NCBI RefSeq assembly: GCF_963676485.1
Contig: NZ_OY781114.1
Location: forward strand, 4,480,501-4,544,500
Source of the DNA: an uncultured Cohaesibacter sp.
Lineage (GTDB): Bacteria; Pseudomonadota; Alphaproteobacteria; Rhizobiales; Cohaesibacteraceae
Direction of reading: 5' to 3'
DNA: 64,000 bases
Both the position numbers and the translations under genes were made by a program. Positions 44,169-54,822 of this stretch are shown in pieces (the first letter of the stretch is position 1; the number at the start of each line of letters is the position of its first letter). The notes under the pieces were generated by a model that saw only the letters and a program-made list of their open reading frames with translations, was not told where the DNA came from and ran no database searches.

Positions 44169-45617
44169 TCAGGCAATTCCGCCGAAGCAGAGATATTTGA
44201 TTTCAGTGAATTCCTCGATGCCATAGCGGGAGCCTTCCCGCCCGAGGCCAGAGGATTTGATGCCGCCGAACGGCGCTTCAGGTGTCGAGATAAGACCGGT
44301 GTTAATGCCGACCATTCCATATTCAAGCTGCTCCCCGACCTTCCAGGCACGAGCCAGATCACGGGTATAGAAATAGGAAGCCAGACCAAACTCTGTTTCA
44401 TTGGACATGAAGACGACATCTTCATCCTCTTCAAAGCGGAACAGCGGGGCGACCGGGCCGAAGGTTTCCTCCGATGCAATGGTCATTTTCTGCGTCACGT
44501 CGGTAAGAACCGTCGGCTCAAAAAAAGTGCCTCCGAGCGGATGGGCAGAGCCGCCGCATACAAGGTTTGCACCTTTGCCGGTTGCATCCGCAATATGCTC
44601 TTCGACCTTGGCTATGGCGTTCTCGTCAATCAATGGTCCGAATATCGTATCTTGCTCCAGACCGTTGCCAACCTTCAGGGTCGATAGTTTTGCCGCGAGC
44701 TTTTGCGCAAAGGCATCATAGACCCCGGACTGGACATAGATCCGATTGGCGCAGACACAGGTTTGGCCATTGTTCCGAAATTTCGAGATGATAGCCCCTT
44801 CAACGGCAGCATCCAGATCTGCGTCATCAAATACGATGAAAGGAGCATTGCCCCCAAGCTCCAAGGCCAGTTTCTTGACCGTTGGTGCGCACTGTCGCAT
44901 CAATTCCACCCCCACCGGCGTTGAGCCGGTAAAGGTCAATTTGCGCACAGTTGCACTGCCGGTCATAACCGCACCGATGGCTGGCGCCGGGCCGGTAATG
45001 ACGGACAACAAGCCATCGGGCAGCCCCGCGCGTTGCGCCAGAACGGCCAAAGCAATCGCGGAAAAAGGTGTCTGTTCTGCCGGTTTGAGCACCATGGCAC
45101 ATCCAGCAGCGAGCGCAGGGCCCGCCTTGCGGGTGATCATGGCGTTGGGAAAATTCCAAGGCGTAATCGCAGCGACGACCCCAATCGGCTGCTTGATGAC
45201 AACAATCCGCTTGTCCGCGGCATGCCCGGGGATGACATCGCCATAGACCCTGCGCGCTTCCTCGGCGAACCACTCTATGAAAGACGCACCATAAAGGATC
45301 TCGCCCTTTGCTTCCGCCAGCGGCTTGCCCTGTTCCAGCGTCAGGATCAACGCCAAATCATCGACATTCTCGATCATGAGATCGTACCAGCTTCGCAAAA
45401 TGACGGATCGTTCCTTGGCCGTCCGGGCTGCCCATGCTTTCTGCGCAGCGTCTGCCGCCTTGATGGCAGCCTCCGTCTCGGCAGCACCAAGGCACGGCAC
45501 ATAGCCTATGGTCTCGCCCGTCGCCGGGTTGGTGACTTCTATTCCCGTTTTGTCAGCAGGAATCCAACGCCCACCTACGAGCGCTGCCTGCTTGAGCAAT
45601 TCTGGATCTTTGAGCAT
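44169..45617 (-). CDS. gabD: Succinate-semialdehyde dehydrogenase
   Basis: This 482-residue aldehyde dehydrogenase has the NAD(P)-binding ITPWNFPNAMITRKAGPALAAG (in two parts here), Glu in LELGGNAPFIVFDDADLD, the catalytic Cys in NNGQTCVCANR, and ETFGPVAPLF. The pattern GQTCVCANR is that of GabD-type enzymes. It oxidises the succinic semialdehyde released by HpaI to succinate, which enters the TCA cycle. Its position in the middle of the hpa run supports this role over a general one. Confidence 0.92.
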   Translation of the reverse strand: MLKDPELLKQAALVGGRWIPADKTGIEVTNPATGETIGYVPCLGAAETEAAIKAADAAQKAWAARTAKERSVILRSWYDLMIENVDDLALILTLEQGKPLAEAKGEILYGASFIEWFAEEARRVYGDVIPGHAADKRIVVIKQPIGVVAAITPWNFPNAMITRKAGPALAAGCAMVLKPAEQTPFSAIALAVLAQRAGLPDGLLSVITGPAPAIGAVMTGSATVRKLTFTGSTPVGVELMRQCAPTVKKLALELGGNAPFIVFDDADLDAAVEGAIISKFRNNGQTCVCANRIYVQSGVYDAFAQKLAAKLSTLKVGNGLEQDTIFGPLIDENAIAKVEEHIADATGKGANLVCGGSAHPLGGTFFEPTVLTDVTQKMTIASEETFGPVAPLFRFEEDEDVVFMSNETEFGLASYFYTRDLARAWKVGEQLEYGMVGINTGLISTPEAPFGGIKSSGLGREGSRYGIEEFTEIKYLCFGGIA

Positions 45618-45680
45618 CAGAGCTTCCTCATTTCGAGTGGCCCGGAATGGGCTATGAATAGCCCATCCCGACGCCTCAAC

Positions 45681-46661
45681 TCATGGAGCAATGATCGGGC
45701 TTGCTGCCAGATCGCTCTGTTTGGGCTCAAGGCCATCAAACAGCGAGCCATGCTCGAACCAGGAACGCGGTGCCGGAGCCCCCCACAGGGTCTGACGCTG
45801 CGGATCCTTCAAATCCCACTTGATTGCTTCAAGATCGGGGTCGACCGTCTGATAATCGGAGCAATAGATCTCAATGCGATGCCCATCCGGATCAAGAATA
45901 TAGAGGAAGAAGGCATTGGAAATACCGTGACGTCCCGGCCCGCGCTCGATGTTGCTCACATACCCAGTGGTTGCCATAAGATCGCAAAGATCGATGATGT
46001 TGAGCGGTGTCGGAACCCAAAAAGCTGTGTGGTGCAAGCGCGGACCCAAGCCATTGGTGAAAGCAATGTCATGCACGCCGCCCTTGCGGTGTGTCCAGGC
46101 CGCCCACAGCTGGCCACTGTCTTCATCCTCGGTATATTCGGTCACGCGAAAACCAATTTCATTGTAGAAAGCCACGCTTTCATCAACGGAAGAGGAAAAG
46201 CAGTTGAAGTGATCGATGCGTAGCGGCTTCACACCCTTGTAAAGCTCATATTTCTGATGGATGGGAGCAAGTCGATCCATCTTGAAATAGAATTCGATCG
46301 GCATGCCGAAATTATCGACCGTCGCGAGCGTGCGCCCCTGATAGTCTCGCTCAACCCACTCAACCGGATGGCCTTTCTGCTTGAACCAATCATGTGCCTT
46401 ATCGAGTTCTTCCTCGGCAAACACCTTGAAGGACAGGCTTTGCACTTCGCTTTTTTCCGCTTTGCTCAGAACAAGACAATGATGCCCTCGCTCTTCCAGA
46501 GCGCGCAGATAGATTGCATCATCGGTCTCGGCCGTTACCTGCAGGCCGAGAGTATCGACATAGAAATGGCGGCTGGCGCTTAGATCCTTGACCCCGAAGA
46601 CCACATGGCTAAGGCGTAGAATGTTAAAGGGTGGATATAGATTGGGTGCTGGAATTGGCAT
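45681..46661 (-). CDS. 3,4-dihydroxyphenylacetate 2,3-dioxygenase, VOC-type (class I extradiol)
   Basis: This 326-residue protein resembles homoprotocatechuate 2,3-dioxygenases of the Brevibacterium/Arthrobacter type. It is a VOC-fold enzyme with two modules. The metal ligands are the His in LRIDHFNCF, the His in RLHHTAFW and the Glu in HRIEIYC, and GPGRHGISNAFFLYILDPD is conserved. It is unrelated in fold to the LigB-type HpaD at 38581-39435 but catalyses the same ring opening. GGGGAGAGAAAATC sets the start at 46661. An upstream in-frame ATG (46793) would give 44 unrelated residues. Confidence 0.88.
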   Translation of the reverse strand: MPIPAPNLYPPFNILRLSHVVFGVKDLSASRHFYVDTLGLQVTAETDDAIYLRALEERGHHCLVLSKAEKSEVQSLSFKVFAEEELDKAHDWFKQKGHPVEWVERDYQGRTLATVDNFGMPIEFYFKMDRLAPIHQKYELYKGVKPLRIDHFNCFSSSVDESVAFYNEIGFRVTEYTEDEDSGQLWAAWTHRKGGVHDIAFTNGLGPRLHHTAFWVPTPLNIIDLCDLMATTGYVSNIERGPGRHGISNAFFLYILDPDGHRIEIYCSDYQTVDPDLEAIKWDLKDPQRQTLWGAPAPRSWFEHGSLFDGLEPKQSDLAASPIIAP

Positions 46662-46789
46662 GATTTTCTCTCCCCTAGACACATGTCGTGTCCCGAATTT
46701 TGTTCTGAAGCTCTCATTTGCTGGAGCATATGTTTGACTGTCTGAGAGGGACAGGCTTACCTGCCCCAAAGACCTTCGATCTGGACCGA

Positions 46790-48298
<1,509 letters not shown>

Positions 48299-48308
48299 AG
48301 ATCTTCCT

Positions 48309-48698
48309 TTAATTCTGGCCAGAGAGGCGGGCATGAATAGGCGTGTCTTTCCAACTCAAATCTGGATTGATGACACGAATTTCTAGGGAGAGCGCAAAAT
48401 GCGTCGTAGCCAAAAGCTGTGCGAGGGTTTCGCTAACTGCCGCGAAAATTTCATCCCCGGCGGACTTGAGCTGTTCGGTCGAACGCCCAGCCCCAACTGA
48501 CAAGGTCAATGCTGCAAAATTATTCTCGATCAACCCGTCCCCAACGATGGCGTGATCTGCCTTATAGGCGCGAACACGAACGCCAGCTTTGGGAAAGATC
48601 CCTGTCTTGAGCATCGCCTGATAGGCCACCTGACATAGCTCCGCCATGTCAGCATGGCTTTCCAGTCCCGCTGAATATTCTATTCTTAGGTGTGGCAC
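48309..48698 (-). CDS. hpaF: 5-carboxymethyl-2-hydroxymuconate delta-isomerase
   Basis: This 129-residue protein belongs to the HpcD/HpaF branch of the tautomerase superfamily. Pro after the initiator Met is the catalytic base, and PHLRIEYSAGLESHADM and a closing LSWKDTPIHARLS are typical. It isomerises the enol product to 5-oxopent-3-ene-1,2,5-tricarboxylate. It is the first gene of the hpa operon, 20 bp downstream of the palindrome at 48718-48733. Confidence 0.9.
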   Translation of the reverse strand: MPHLRIEYSAGLESHADMAELCQVAYQAMLKTGIFPKAGVRVRAYKADHAIVGDGLIENNFAALTLSVGAGRSTEQLKSAGDEIFAAVSETLAQLLATTHFALSLEIRVINPDLSWKDTPIHARLSGQN

Positions 48699-48717
48699 GA
48701 TTTCCTCCCAATTATTT

Positions 48718-48733
48718 ATTTAACATGTTAAAT
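48718..48733. promoter_or_regulatory. Perfect 16-bp palindrome between hpaF and hpaR, candidate HpaR operator
   Basis: ATTTAACATGTTAAAT is a perfect palindrome in the 168-bp divergent intergenic region. MarR-family HpaR proteins bind such elements in this position. Its core TTAACATGTTAA occurs identically at 36026-36037 and in altered form at 38329 and 41650. Confidence 0.8.
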
Positions 48734-48866
48734 TTATTTGATATTGTCAATCTGGTCACTATTCAATTTTAGTCTAGTGTTACAAAGTCTGATAATTTGC
48801 GATTGTGCGTTGATTTCTAGATATTTCTGAACTGCAGAAATAAAGACGATTGAGGAGTTTAGGGAG

Positions 48867-49331
48867 ATGAAAAGACAGCCATCCCGCGCAGGCATGGAAT
48901 TGAGCCAGACTCAACGAACGTTGCCGATCGCCCTATTGAGAGCTCGCGAAGCGGTGATGGACTATTTCCGACCTTTACTCGCGGAACATGATGTCACAGA
49001 GCAGCAATGGCGCGTGATGCGTGTGCTTGATGAGGTGGGAACAGTGGACGCCAGTTTTCTGGCCCGACAGGCATGCATTCTGGCCCCTTCCCTCACCCGC
49101 ATTATGAGAGCACTGGAGGCGCGGGGCTTTGTAGAAATCAACAGGGATACCGCAGATGGCAGGCGCACATTGGTGTGCCTAAGTGAGGAAGGTGGCCAAT
49201 TCATCCGAAAGCTGGCCCCGGCAAGCGCTGCGATCTATCAAGAGATTGAAAGCAAGATTGGATGCGAACGCATTGGTACGCTTCTGGACGAGATCGAGAT
49301 TTTGCTCGAAGCCCTCAGTTCGGAAACATGA
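48867..49331 (+). CDS. hpaR: MarR-family regulator of homoprotocatechuate degradation
   Basis: The 154-residue protein has a MarR winged-helix fold, with PLLAEHDVTEQQWRVMRVLDE, the recognition part LAPSLTRIMRALEARGFV, and the wing DTADGRRTLVCLSEEG. The closest known role is HpaR/HpcR, which represses the homoprotocatechuate operon and is released by pathway aromatics. It is divergent from hpaF with the palindrome 48718-48733 between, consistent with autoregulation. The ATG at 48867 has GGGAG upstream. Confidence 0.92.
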   Translation: MKRQPSRAGMELSQTQRTLPIALLRAREAVMDYFRPLLAEHDVTEQQWRVMRVLDEVGTVDASFLARQACILAPSLTRIMRALEARGFVEINRDTADGRRTLVCLSEEGGQFIRKLAPASAAIYQEIESKIGCERIGTLLDEIEILLEALSSET

Positions 49332-49879
49332 CCGCATCATGACGTCAGCATGACCAAGCAACACAGGCTACTTAGTGGCAGGCTCCTCGATGCGGCAAAT
49401 ACCACATTGAGGCGCGGAACCACCGAGTGTAGGTCCGAGCATGGCCAACGCATTCCGCTCTATTGAGCGGTTAACGGGCTCAAACTAAAAGAAACCAACA
49501 GCGTATGCAACCATCAAGGGGGGCAAGTTATGAGCGCCTCGAGAAATGGGTGGCCCAAACATTTCAAACTCTCTAATAAAATCCTAGGAGAAGCCCAGAT
49601 TGTCGATCATGACTTTAGTTTTTGCCCGAGGCCGATTGCGGAGGCTATCACTCTGCTCGAGAACAGAGCACCAGGCTCTCTGGCCTGATTGACCGGCAGT
49701 GAGGGCTGCTCCACGGCTCCTCAAAATTTTTGCAACAAAACCAGACGAACCTCTTTCCGGCACAGGAGAATTTGTCTAGTCTCCGCCGCACGACGTGACA
49801 ACCTTTATCAAGTTGAAAGATCGATTTTGAGAAAGCGGGTTATCATCGTGGAGACAAGATAAACGAAAAGAGGAACAAT
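49332..49879. other. Intergenic region between the aromatic island and the glycan cassette
   Basis: This 548-bp stretch holds a short hairpin at 49455-49470 (CCGCTC-TATT-GAGCGG), a possible 52-codon gene at 49530-49688, and the promoter of the downstream cassette, whose first gene has AAGAGG before its ATG. Nothing else is recognised. Confidence 0.5.
49530..49688 (+). CDS. Possible small protein of 52 residues
   Basis: ATG at 49530 is preceded by a strong AAGGGGGG. The frame runs to TGA at 49686-49688 and contains GWPKHFKLSNKILGEAQ and CPRPIAEAITLLENRA. It has no signal peptide and no recognised family. The ribosome site argues for translation. The short length and isolation argue for caution. 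Confidence 0.35.
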   Translation: MSASRNGWPKHFKLSNKILGEAQIVDHDFSFCPRPIAEAITLLENRAPGSLA

Positions 49880-50806
49880 ATGGCTTGGCAGGATTATGGA
49901 ACAATCTTCGAGGTGAAGGATCTTATGCCTTGGGCCCGGTCGCATGCCTATGTTCCTACGGCTCTGTGCTTACACGACAGGATACGGGTTTTTGTGGCTT
50001 TTTGGGACCAAGAGTCTCGGGGACGTCTCGGTTATGTTGATGTAGATCTTGATAATCCGTGCAAGATTCTGGGATACAGCCAAACTCCGTTGGTTGAAGA
50101 TAGCCCGAGTGGCCGGTTTGATTGTGATGGGATTACTCCCTTGTCGATAGTACAGCTGGAAGATCAGACCCTTCTCTATTATGCAGGATGGCAGCGAGAC
50201 CCAGACCCGAATATACGCTATAAACTCTATATTGGCCTTTTGATTGGTGATGCACACGCGCAGCATTTTCAGCGATATTCCTCAAAGCCAGTTATTGGTG
50301 CGCGCTCACCAACAGAGCATGTCAGAACCGGGGGGCAAATTGTCAAAACTGAAGAGGGGTATCATTGTTGGTTGGCTACTCAGAAAGGCAGCCATAGTGA
50401 AACGGGAAAAAGTCTTCCAATTTATGATCTTGAGTATACCCGCTCCGACGATGGCATTCACTGGTCAAATGATCAACAATCTGTATTTGAACACCAAAAG
50501 AATATCATTCTGGGCTTTGGTCGATCAGCCATATGGCAAACTGAGGATGGAACATTTGAAGGTTTGTTTTCGGTGCGCAATTGGAATGGGATTTATACTG
50601 ACATGCTTAGCTCCCGTTCATCAGATGGTGTGACTTGGGAGCCTTTGAGTCATAAGGGAAAAGCCTTTCATGCAAATGACACAATCGACGACCAAACCAG
50701 CATTTGCTTTCCCTCTGTTGTAAAACAGGAAAAACGCCTTTTGATGTTTTACAATGGTGACAATTTCGGCAAAAAAGGCTTGCGCTTGGCTTCATGGAAT
50801 CTGTAG
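49880..50806 (+). CDS. Five-bladed beta-propeller protein (GH43/GH32-like), glycan cassette
   Basis: The 308-residue cytoplasmic protein shows repeated blade-like segments: FVAFWDQESRGRLGYVDVD, DGITPLSIVQLEDQTLLYY, EYTRSDDGIHWSN, LSSRSSDGVTWEP and KRLLMFYNGD. That pattern is found in the GH43/GH32/GH130-type five-bladed propellers encoded in surface polysaccharide clusters. Whether it hydrolyses, phosphorolyses or merely binds sugar cannot be told. AAGAGG lies 8-9 bases before the ATG. It is the first gene of the cassette. Confidence 0.65.
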   Translation: MAWQDYGTIFEVKDLMPWARSHAYVPTALCLHDRIRVFVAFWDQESRGRLGYVDVDLDNPCKILGYSQTPLVEDSPSGRFDCDGITPLSIVQLEDQTLLYYAGWQRDPDPNIRYKLYIGLLIGDAHAQHFQRYSSKPVIGARSPTEHVRTGGQIVKTEEGYHCWLATQKGSHSETGKSLPIYDLEYTRSDDGIHWSNDQQSVFEHQKNIILGFGRSAIWQTEDGTFEGLFSVRNWNGIYTDMLSSRSSDGVTWEPLSHKGKAFHANDTIDDQTSICFPSVVKQEKRLLMFYNGDNFGKKGLRLASWNL

Positions 50807-50938
50807 AAATCAATTCATATGAATGAAGGCAGACTTAAATATCACTAGACGTTCCTAATTGAGATTAAGTTATAGCTTCTCGGAGCTGGCAGCCTTCGCA
50901 AGAGCAGCAAAGCTCGTCTGTACCAAGGCGGTAATATT

Positions 50939-52219
50939 TTGAGTTTCCTTATTGATTACATTACTTTATGGCCCACAATCATGCGCCATCCCTCCGGTTT
51001 GAACGGGATAGCAGGAGGTGATGGTAAAGAACGTCGCTTGTGGAGCAATAGGCGCTATTCAAAATTCCTGCGTCTCAATCTCCATCTGATCTACCTGCGC
51101 ATTATGGGGAAACTTCTACCCAATTTCGACTTCTCTAGCAGCATTTGTTTTGCGGAAGATGCAGGCATCAAAGTGCTAGATAAAAGCTTTTCTTTTCAGA
51201 CACCTTTATGGCTTTGGCAAGAAAGTGACAAACCCTTTTTTAGTGCATGTGCTTCCCGTCGCAAAGGAAATGAAATCGAGGTAAAAAGCCGGTTTCGCGC
51301 GTTCCTCTTCCGTCACATTACTCTCACGGCACATAATCGCGATCTCTATGATGCTGCATCAAATTGCCAAATAGCATCAAAATATAGCTTTCCAATCAAA
51401 ATTCGAGACTATACGGTTCGATCCGCTAGCAAAACGGACCGAATTCCAGGTCGAGTTTTTATCGATCAGACCTCCGTGCGCACTTCAAATAACTACTATC
51501 ACTTCCACCATGCCATGACGATTGCTTGTCGACTTGCTATTGCGTTCCCTTCTGAGGAAGTCAGATTTGTAATTTCCTATCAGGGGACTGGTTGGAAAGA
51601 GACGATTGTAGCTGCACTGCAAAACCATTTTGACAATTTATCATTTATTCAGATTGACGACAGTGTAAGCTACGAAGTTGAAGAAGCGGTTGTTGTTTCC
51701 GAAGAAACAGAGTGGATCTTTGATCTTCTCGCCCGGAAGCAGGATTACCTAAAGATGGCGCAAATAGTCAAAGATCATTGTCTCTCAATGCAAAACGATA
51801 AGGCGCATTTTGAAGAAAACTCATCGGCATTTTCGAGTTTGAACAAAGCTTATCTTAGCCGCCCTCTTGCTCTAGGGCGGTCCATTGTGAACGAAGATGA
51901 GTTTATCAACCGACAACTCATGCCCAATGGCTTTACCCCAATCAAACCGGAGATGTACAGCTATAGTCAGCAGGTACTGGAGCTATTTGGCCAGATCAAT
52001 GAAGTTATCACCACGCCCGGTGCAGCTTTGACCAATCTGGCATTTTGCAAACCGGATACTTACGTCACGGTAATAGAAGATATCTCTCAGGTTCAGCCAT
52101 TTTGGAACATTTATGCCAATATATTCGGGCTGCATTTTATCAATCTAACCAATGGCGTGCAGATGGATAAGGCATATAATTATCAGCTGGATTTAGAAAA
52201 ATGCCATTTAATTAGGTAA
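50939..52219 (+). CDS. Glycosyltransferase family 61-like protein (DUF563)
   Basis: The 426-residue protein has the C-terminal GT61/DUF563 features NYYHFHHAMTIA and EVITTPGAALTNLAFC. GT61 members transfer pentoses or other sugars. The bacterial ones sit in exopolysaccharide or LPS clusters. The start is a TTG at 50939, with AAGGCGG in front. A later ATG at 50981 has no ribosome site. The gene is markedly AT-rich compared with the hpa island, as is the rest of the cassette, suggesting horizontal origin. Confidence 0.75.
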   Translation: MSFLIDYITLWPTIMRHPSGLNGIAGGDGKERRLWSNRRYSKFLRLNLHLIYLRIMGKLLPNFDFSSSICFAEDAGIKVLDKSFSFQTPLWLWQESDKPFFSACASRRKGNEIEVKSRFRAFLFRHITLTAHNRDLYDAASNCQIASKYSFPIKIRDYTVRSASKTDRIPGRVFIDQTSVRTSNNYYHFHHAMTIACRLAIAFPSEEVRFVISYQGTGWKETIVAALQNHFDNLSFIQIDDSVSYEVEEAVVVSEETEWIFDLLARKQDYLKMAQIVKDHCLSMQNDKAHFEENSSAFSSLNKAYLSRPLALGRSIVNEDEFINRQLMPNGFTPIKPEMYSYSQQVLELFGQINEVITTPGAALTNLAFCKPDTYVTVIEDISQVQPFWNIYANIFGLHFINLTNGVQMDKAYNYQLDLEKCHLIR

Positions 52220-52330
52220 TCAGAGGCAAGCAATCAAAAATAAAAGGATCTCTCTCTGCGCAAAAGCACTGGCAGACTGCATCTTTAACTGAGTAAAGCC
52301 AAAACCACAAATTTAAAGACGATTGGTATC

Positions 52331-53209
52331 ATGCAATATAAAGGTATTATTCTCGCCGGCGGAAGTGGGACACGTCTGTCACCTTTGACCGACTATACAT
52401 GCAAGCAGCTTCTCGCCATATATGATAAGCCTTTGATATATTATCCTTTAACGTTGATGTTGTTGGCAAAAATTCGAGAAATATTGATAATTAGCACACC
52501 GCAAACCGTGCCAATACTGAAAAATGCTCTCGGGGATGGCCGCCAGTTTGGTGTGAAAATCGACTATGCCGTGCAGCAAGAACCAAATGGCATCGCAGAG
52601 TGCTTTCTGATCGCCGAAGACTTCTTAAAATCCAGCCCATGCATGCTGATCCTTGGCGACAATATTATCAATATGACGCATTTTACCGAATTCATCGATC
52701 AAGCGATGCAAAACAATGAAGGGGGCACTGTCTTTGGCTTTCCGGTTGCTCATCCTCAGAGGTTCGGCGTAATCGAGTTGGACAGGAGTAGTGGCCAGGT
52801 TTTGTCTATCGAGGAAAAACCACTCAAGCCGAAATCCAACATCGCCTCCATTGGTATGTATCTTTATAGCAATGACGTTGTTGAACGGGCAAAGAGACTT
52901 AGTCCAAGCTCTCGAGGTGAGTTAGAGATAACTGACATCAATCGCCAGTATCTACTAGAGGATCAACTTAAATGTCAGCTTCTCACCCGTGGGGATTTCT
53001 GGGCTGATGCGGGCACTTTTTCTGATATGAATAATTGCTCCAACTATATCCGGTTACAACAAGAATATACTAGCCTGATGATTGGCTGCCCAGAGGAAGC
53101 CGCTTTTAATGCAGGTCTTATAACTCGTAAACAACTAAAGGCGCTTGCAGGTGAAATGAAAGAAAACAGTTACTCGAATTATCTGTTGGCTACTGCGGAG
53201 GCGAAATGA
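52331..53209 (+). CDS. rfbA: Glucose-1-phosphate thymidylyltransferase
   Basis: This 292-residue nucleotidyltransferase has the N-terminal GIILAGGSGTRLSPLT, KQLLAIYDKPLIYYPL, LILGDNI and an RmlA-type SIEEKPLKPKSN. It makes dTDP-glucose from dTTP and glucose 1-phosphate, the first step to dTDP-deoxy sugars. It overlaps the next gene by four bases. Confidence 0.95.
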   Translation: MQYKGIILAGGSGTRLSPLTDYTCKQLLAIYDKPLIYYPLTLMLLAKIREILIISTPQTVPILKNALGDGRQFGVKIDYAVQQEPNGIAECFLIAEDFLKSSPCMLILGDNIINMTHFTEFIDQAMQNNEGGTVFGFPVAHPQRFGVIELDRSSGQVLSIEEKPLKPKSNIASIGMYLYSNDVVERAKRLSPSSRGELEITDINRQYLLEDQLKCQLLTRGDFWADAGTFSDMNNCSNYIRLQQEYTSLMIGCPEEAAFNAGLITRKQLKALAGEMKENSYSNYLLATAEAK

Positions 53210-54822
53210 CCCACTTCCCCGAAGATGTGAGGAAGCCAAAACTGGTGTGCCTTCAGTCAGTTTCTCGCCCTCAAGGTGCACTTGGTATCGCTGAAATTTC
53301 GCAACATTTTCCATTTCCGGTCAAACGTCATTATTTCATAACCAGCCAAGATCAAAAGGTTGCTGGTGGAGCCCATTCTCACAAGCAGCTTTGGCAATTC
53401 ATGACTTGTGTCATGGGGCAATGCTCCATCCGCTTTGAGGGGCCTGAAGGCTTGTTTGATATCTCTTTGGAAGACAGCAAACAAGGTGTCCTGGTTCCTC
53501 CGGGATATTGGCGAGATTTTTCCCTTGAGCCTCATTCTTGCTTGTCCGTGTTGGCTTCTGAAGTATATCAGGAGTCTGATTATATCCGTGATTATGATCA
53601 ATTCAAACAAGGACTGGCGGGTTCAAATTTGCTTGCCCCAGAGCCAGCTAGAACGGAGCAATCGATCTCTGTGCCTTTTGTTGCGATCAACCGGATGCAC
53701 AAAGACTTGCACGCACAGATTTTGTCAAAAACCAGTCAAGAAATTAACGATAATCGCTTGATTGACGGCCCGTCAGTCCATGAATTTGAGGCGGCCTTCG
53801 CTGCCTATTGTGGTTGTGATTATGCTATTGGGGTCGGCAATGGTCTGGATGCACTGGAATTATGCCTAAAGGCACAGCAAATTGGTCCGGGAGACGAGGT
53901 AATCGTCCCCGCCAACTCCTTCATTGCTACTGCGCTTGCGGTTAGCGCTGCGGGTGCGAGGCCTGTATTTGTTGATTGCATGCGAGATAATCCTTCGATT
54001 GATATCAACCAGATTGAGGCTGCTATCAGTCCAAGAACCCGTGCCATCATTCCTGTTCATCTCTATGGACTGCCAGTCGATATGGATCCAATCATGCGTG
54101 TAGCGGAACAGCATGATCTTTTTGTACTCGAAGATGCGGCTCAGGCGCATGGAGCTACCTATAAGGAAAGGATCGTAGGAAGCCTTGGCCATGCAGCTGC
54201 CTTTAGCTTTTATCCGACCAAGAACCTGGGGGCCTTGGGGGATGGAGGATGTGTAGTCACATCAGACAGACGGCTAGCTGAGAAATTGCGGATGATCAGA
54301 AATTACGGCAGCCGCCGCAAATACGAGCATGAAATTATGGGGGTCAACTCCCGCCTCGATAGCATCCAGGCCGCATTGTTGCAGCTTAAGCTGCCCCATC
54401 TTGACAAGTGGAACCAAAAACGGCGCGCCCTTGCTGAGATCTATTACCACAAGCTTACCGACATTGACGGGGTGAAGCTGCTCGCTCCCCCAATTTCAGA
54501 TCATGACCATGACACAAACCGGAAAGAGGCCTATGACTGGTCTAAACAAAGCCAGCCGGTATGGCACGTCTTCCCGATCTATCTTGAGAATGAAGCAAGG
54601 CGAGATGCGCTTCGTGAGTATTTGACCCAGAATCAGGTTGGAAGCAACATCCATTACCCTATTCCCATACACCAAAGCGGGGCTTACAATAGCAATCAGC
54701 GGTTTGCCATGAGTGAAATCCAGGCAAAAACCGAATTGTCTTTGCCGATGGATCCTTATTTGAGCTCTGACGAGATTGCCCATGTTGCAGCCATCATACG
54801 GGACTTCTTCTCTATGAATTGA
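53206..54822 (+). CDS. Fusion of dTDP-4-keto-6-deoxyglucose 3,4-ketoisomerase (FdtA-like) and PLP aminotransferase (FdtB-like)
   Basis: At 538 residues it is two enzymes in one. Residues 1-150 form a cupin of the FdtA/QdtA/WxcM type with the catalytic histidines in GAHSHK (His57, His59) and VPPGYWRDF. Residues about 165-538 are a DegT/DnrJ/EryC1 aminotransferase with GVGNGLDALELCLKA, EDAAQAHGA and the PLP Lys339 in FYPTKNLGALGDGG. The first half would move the keto group from C4 to C3 and the second would transaminate C3 to give dTDP-3-amino-3,6-dideoxyhexose (Fuc3N or Qui3N). These are usually separate genes. Confidence 0.9.
   Translation: MTHFPEDVRKPKLVCLQSVSRPQGALGIAEISQHFPFPVKRHYFITSQDQKVAGGAHSHKQLWQFMTCVMGQCSIRFEGPEGLFDISLEDSKQGVLVPPGYWRDFSLEPHSCLSVLASEVYQESDYIRDYDQFKQGLAGSNLLAPEPARTEQSISVPFVAINRMHKDLHAQILSKTSQEINDNRLIDGPSVHEFEAAFAAYCGCDYAIGVGNGLDALELCLKAQQIGPGDEVIVPANSFIATALAVSAAGARPVFVDCMRDNPSIDINQIEAAISPRTRAIIPVHLYGLPVDMDPIMRVAEQHDLFVLEDAAQAHGATYKERIVGSLGHAAAFSFYPTKNLGALGDGGCVVTSDRRLAEKLRMIRNYGSRRKYEHEIMGVNSRLDSIQAALLQLKLPHLDKWNQKRRALAEIYYHKLTDIDGVKLLAPPISDHDHDTNRKEAYDWSKQSQPVWHVFPIYLENEARRDALREYLTQNQVGSNIHYPIPIHQSGAYNSNQRFAMSEIQAKTELSLPMDPYLSSDEIAHVAAIIRDFFSMN

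Noticed and set aside
46675-46689. GACACATGTCGTGTC as a further HpaR site
   Set aside because: It lacks the TTAA...TTAA half-sites of the other four, so it was not counted as the same operator.
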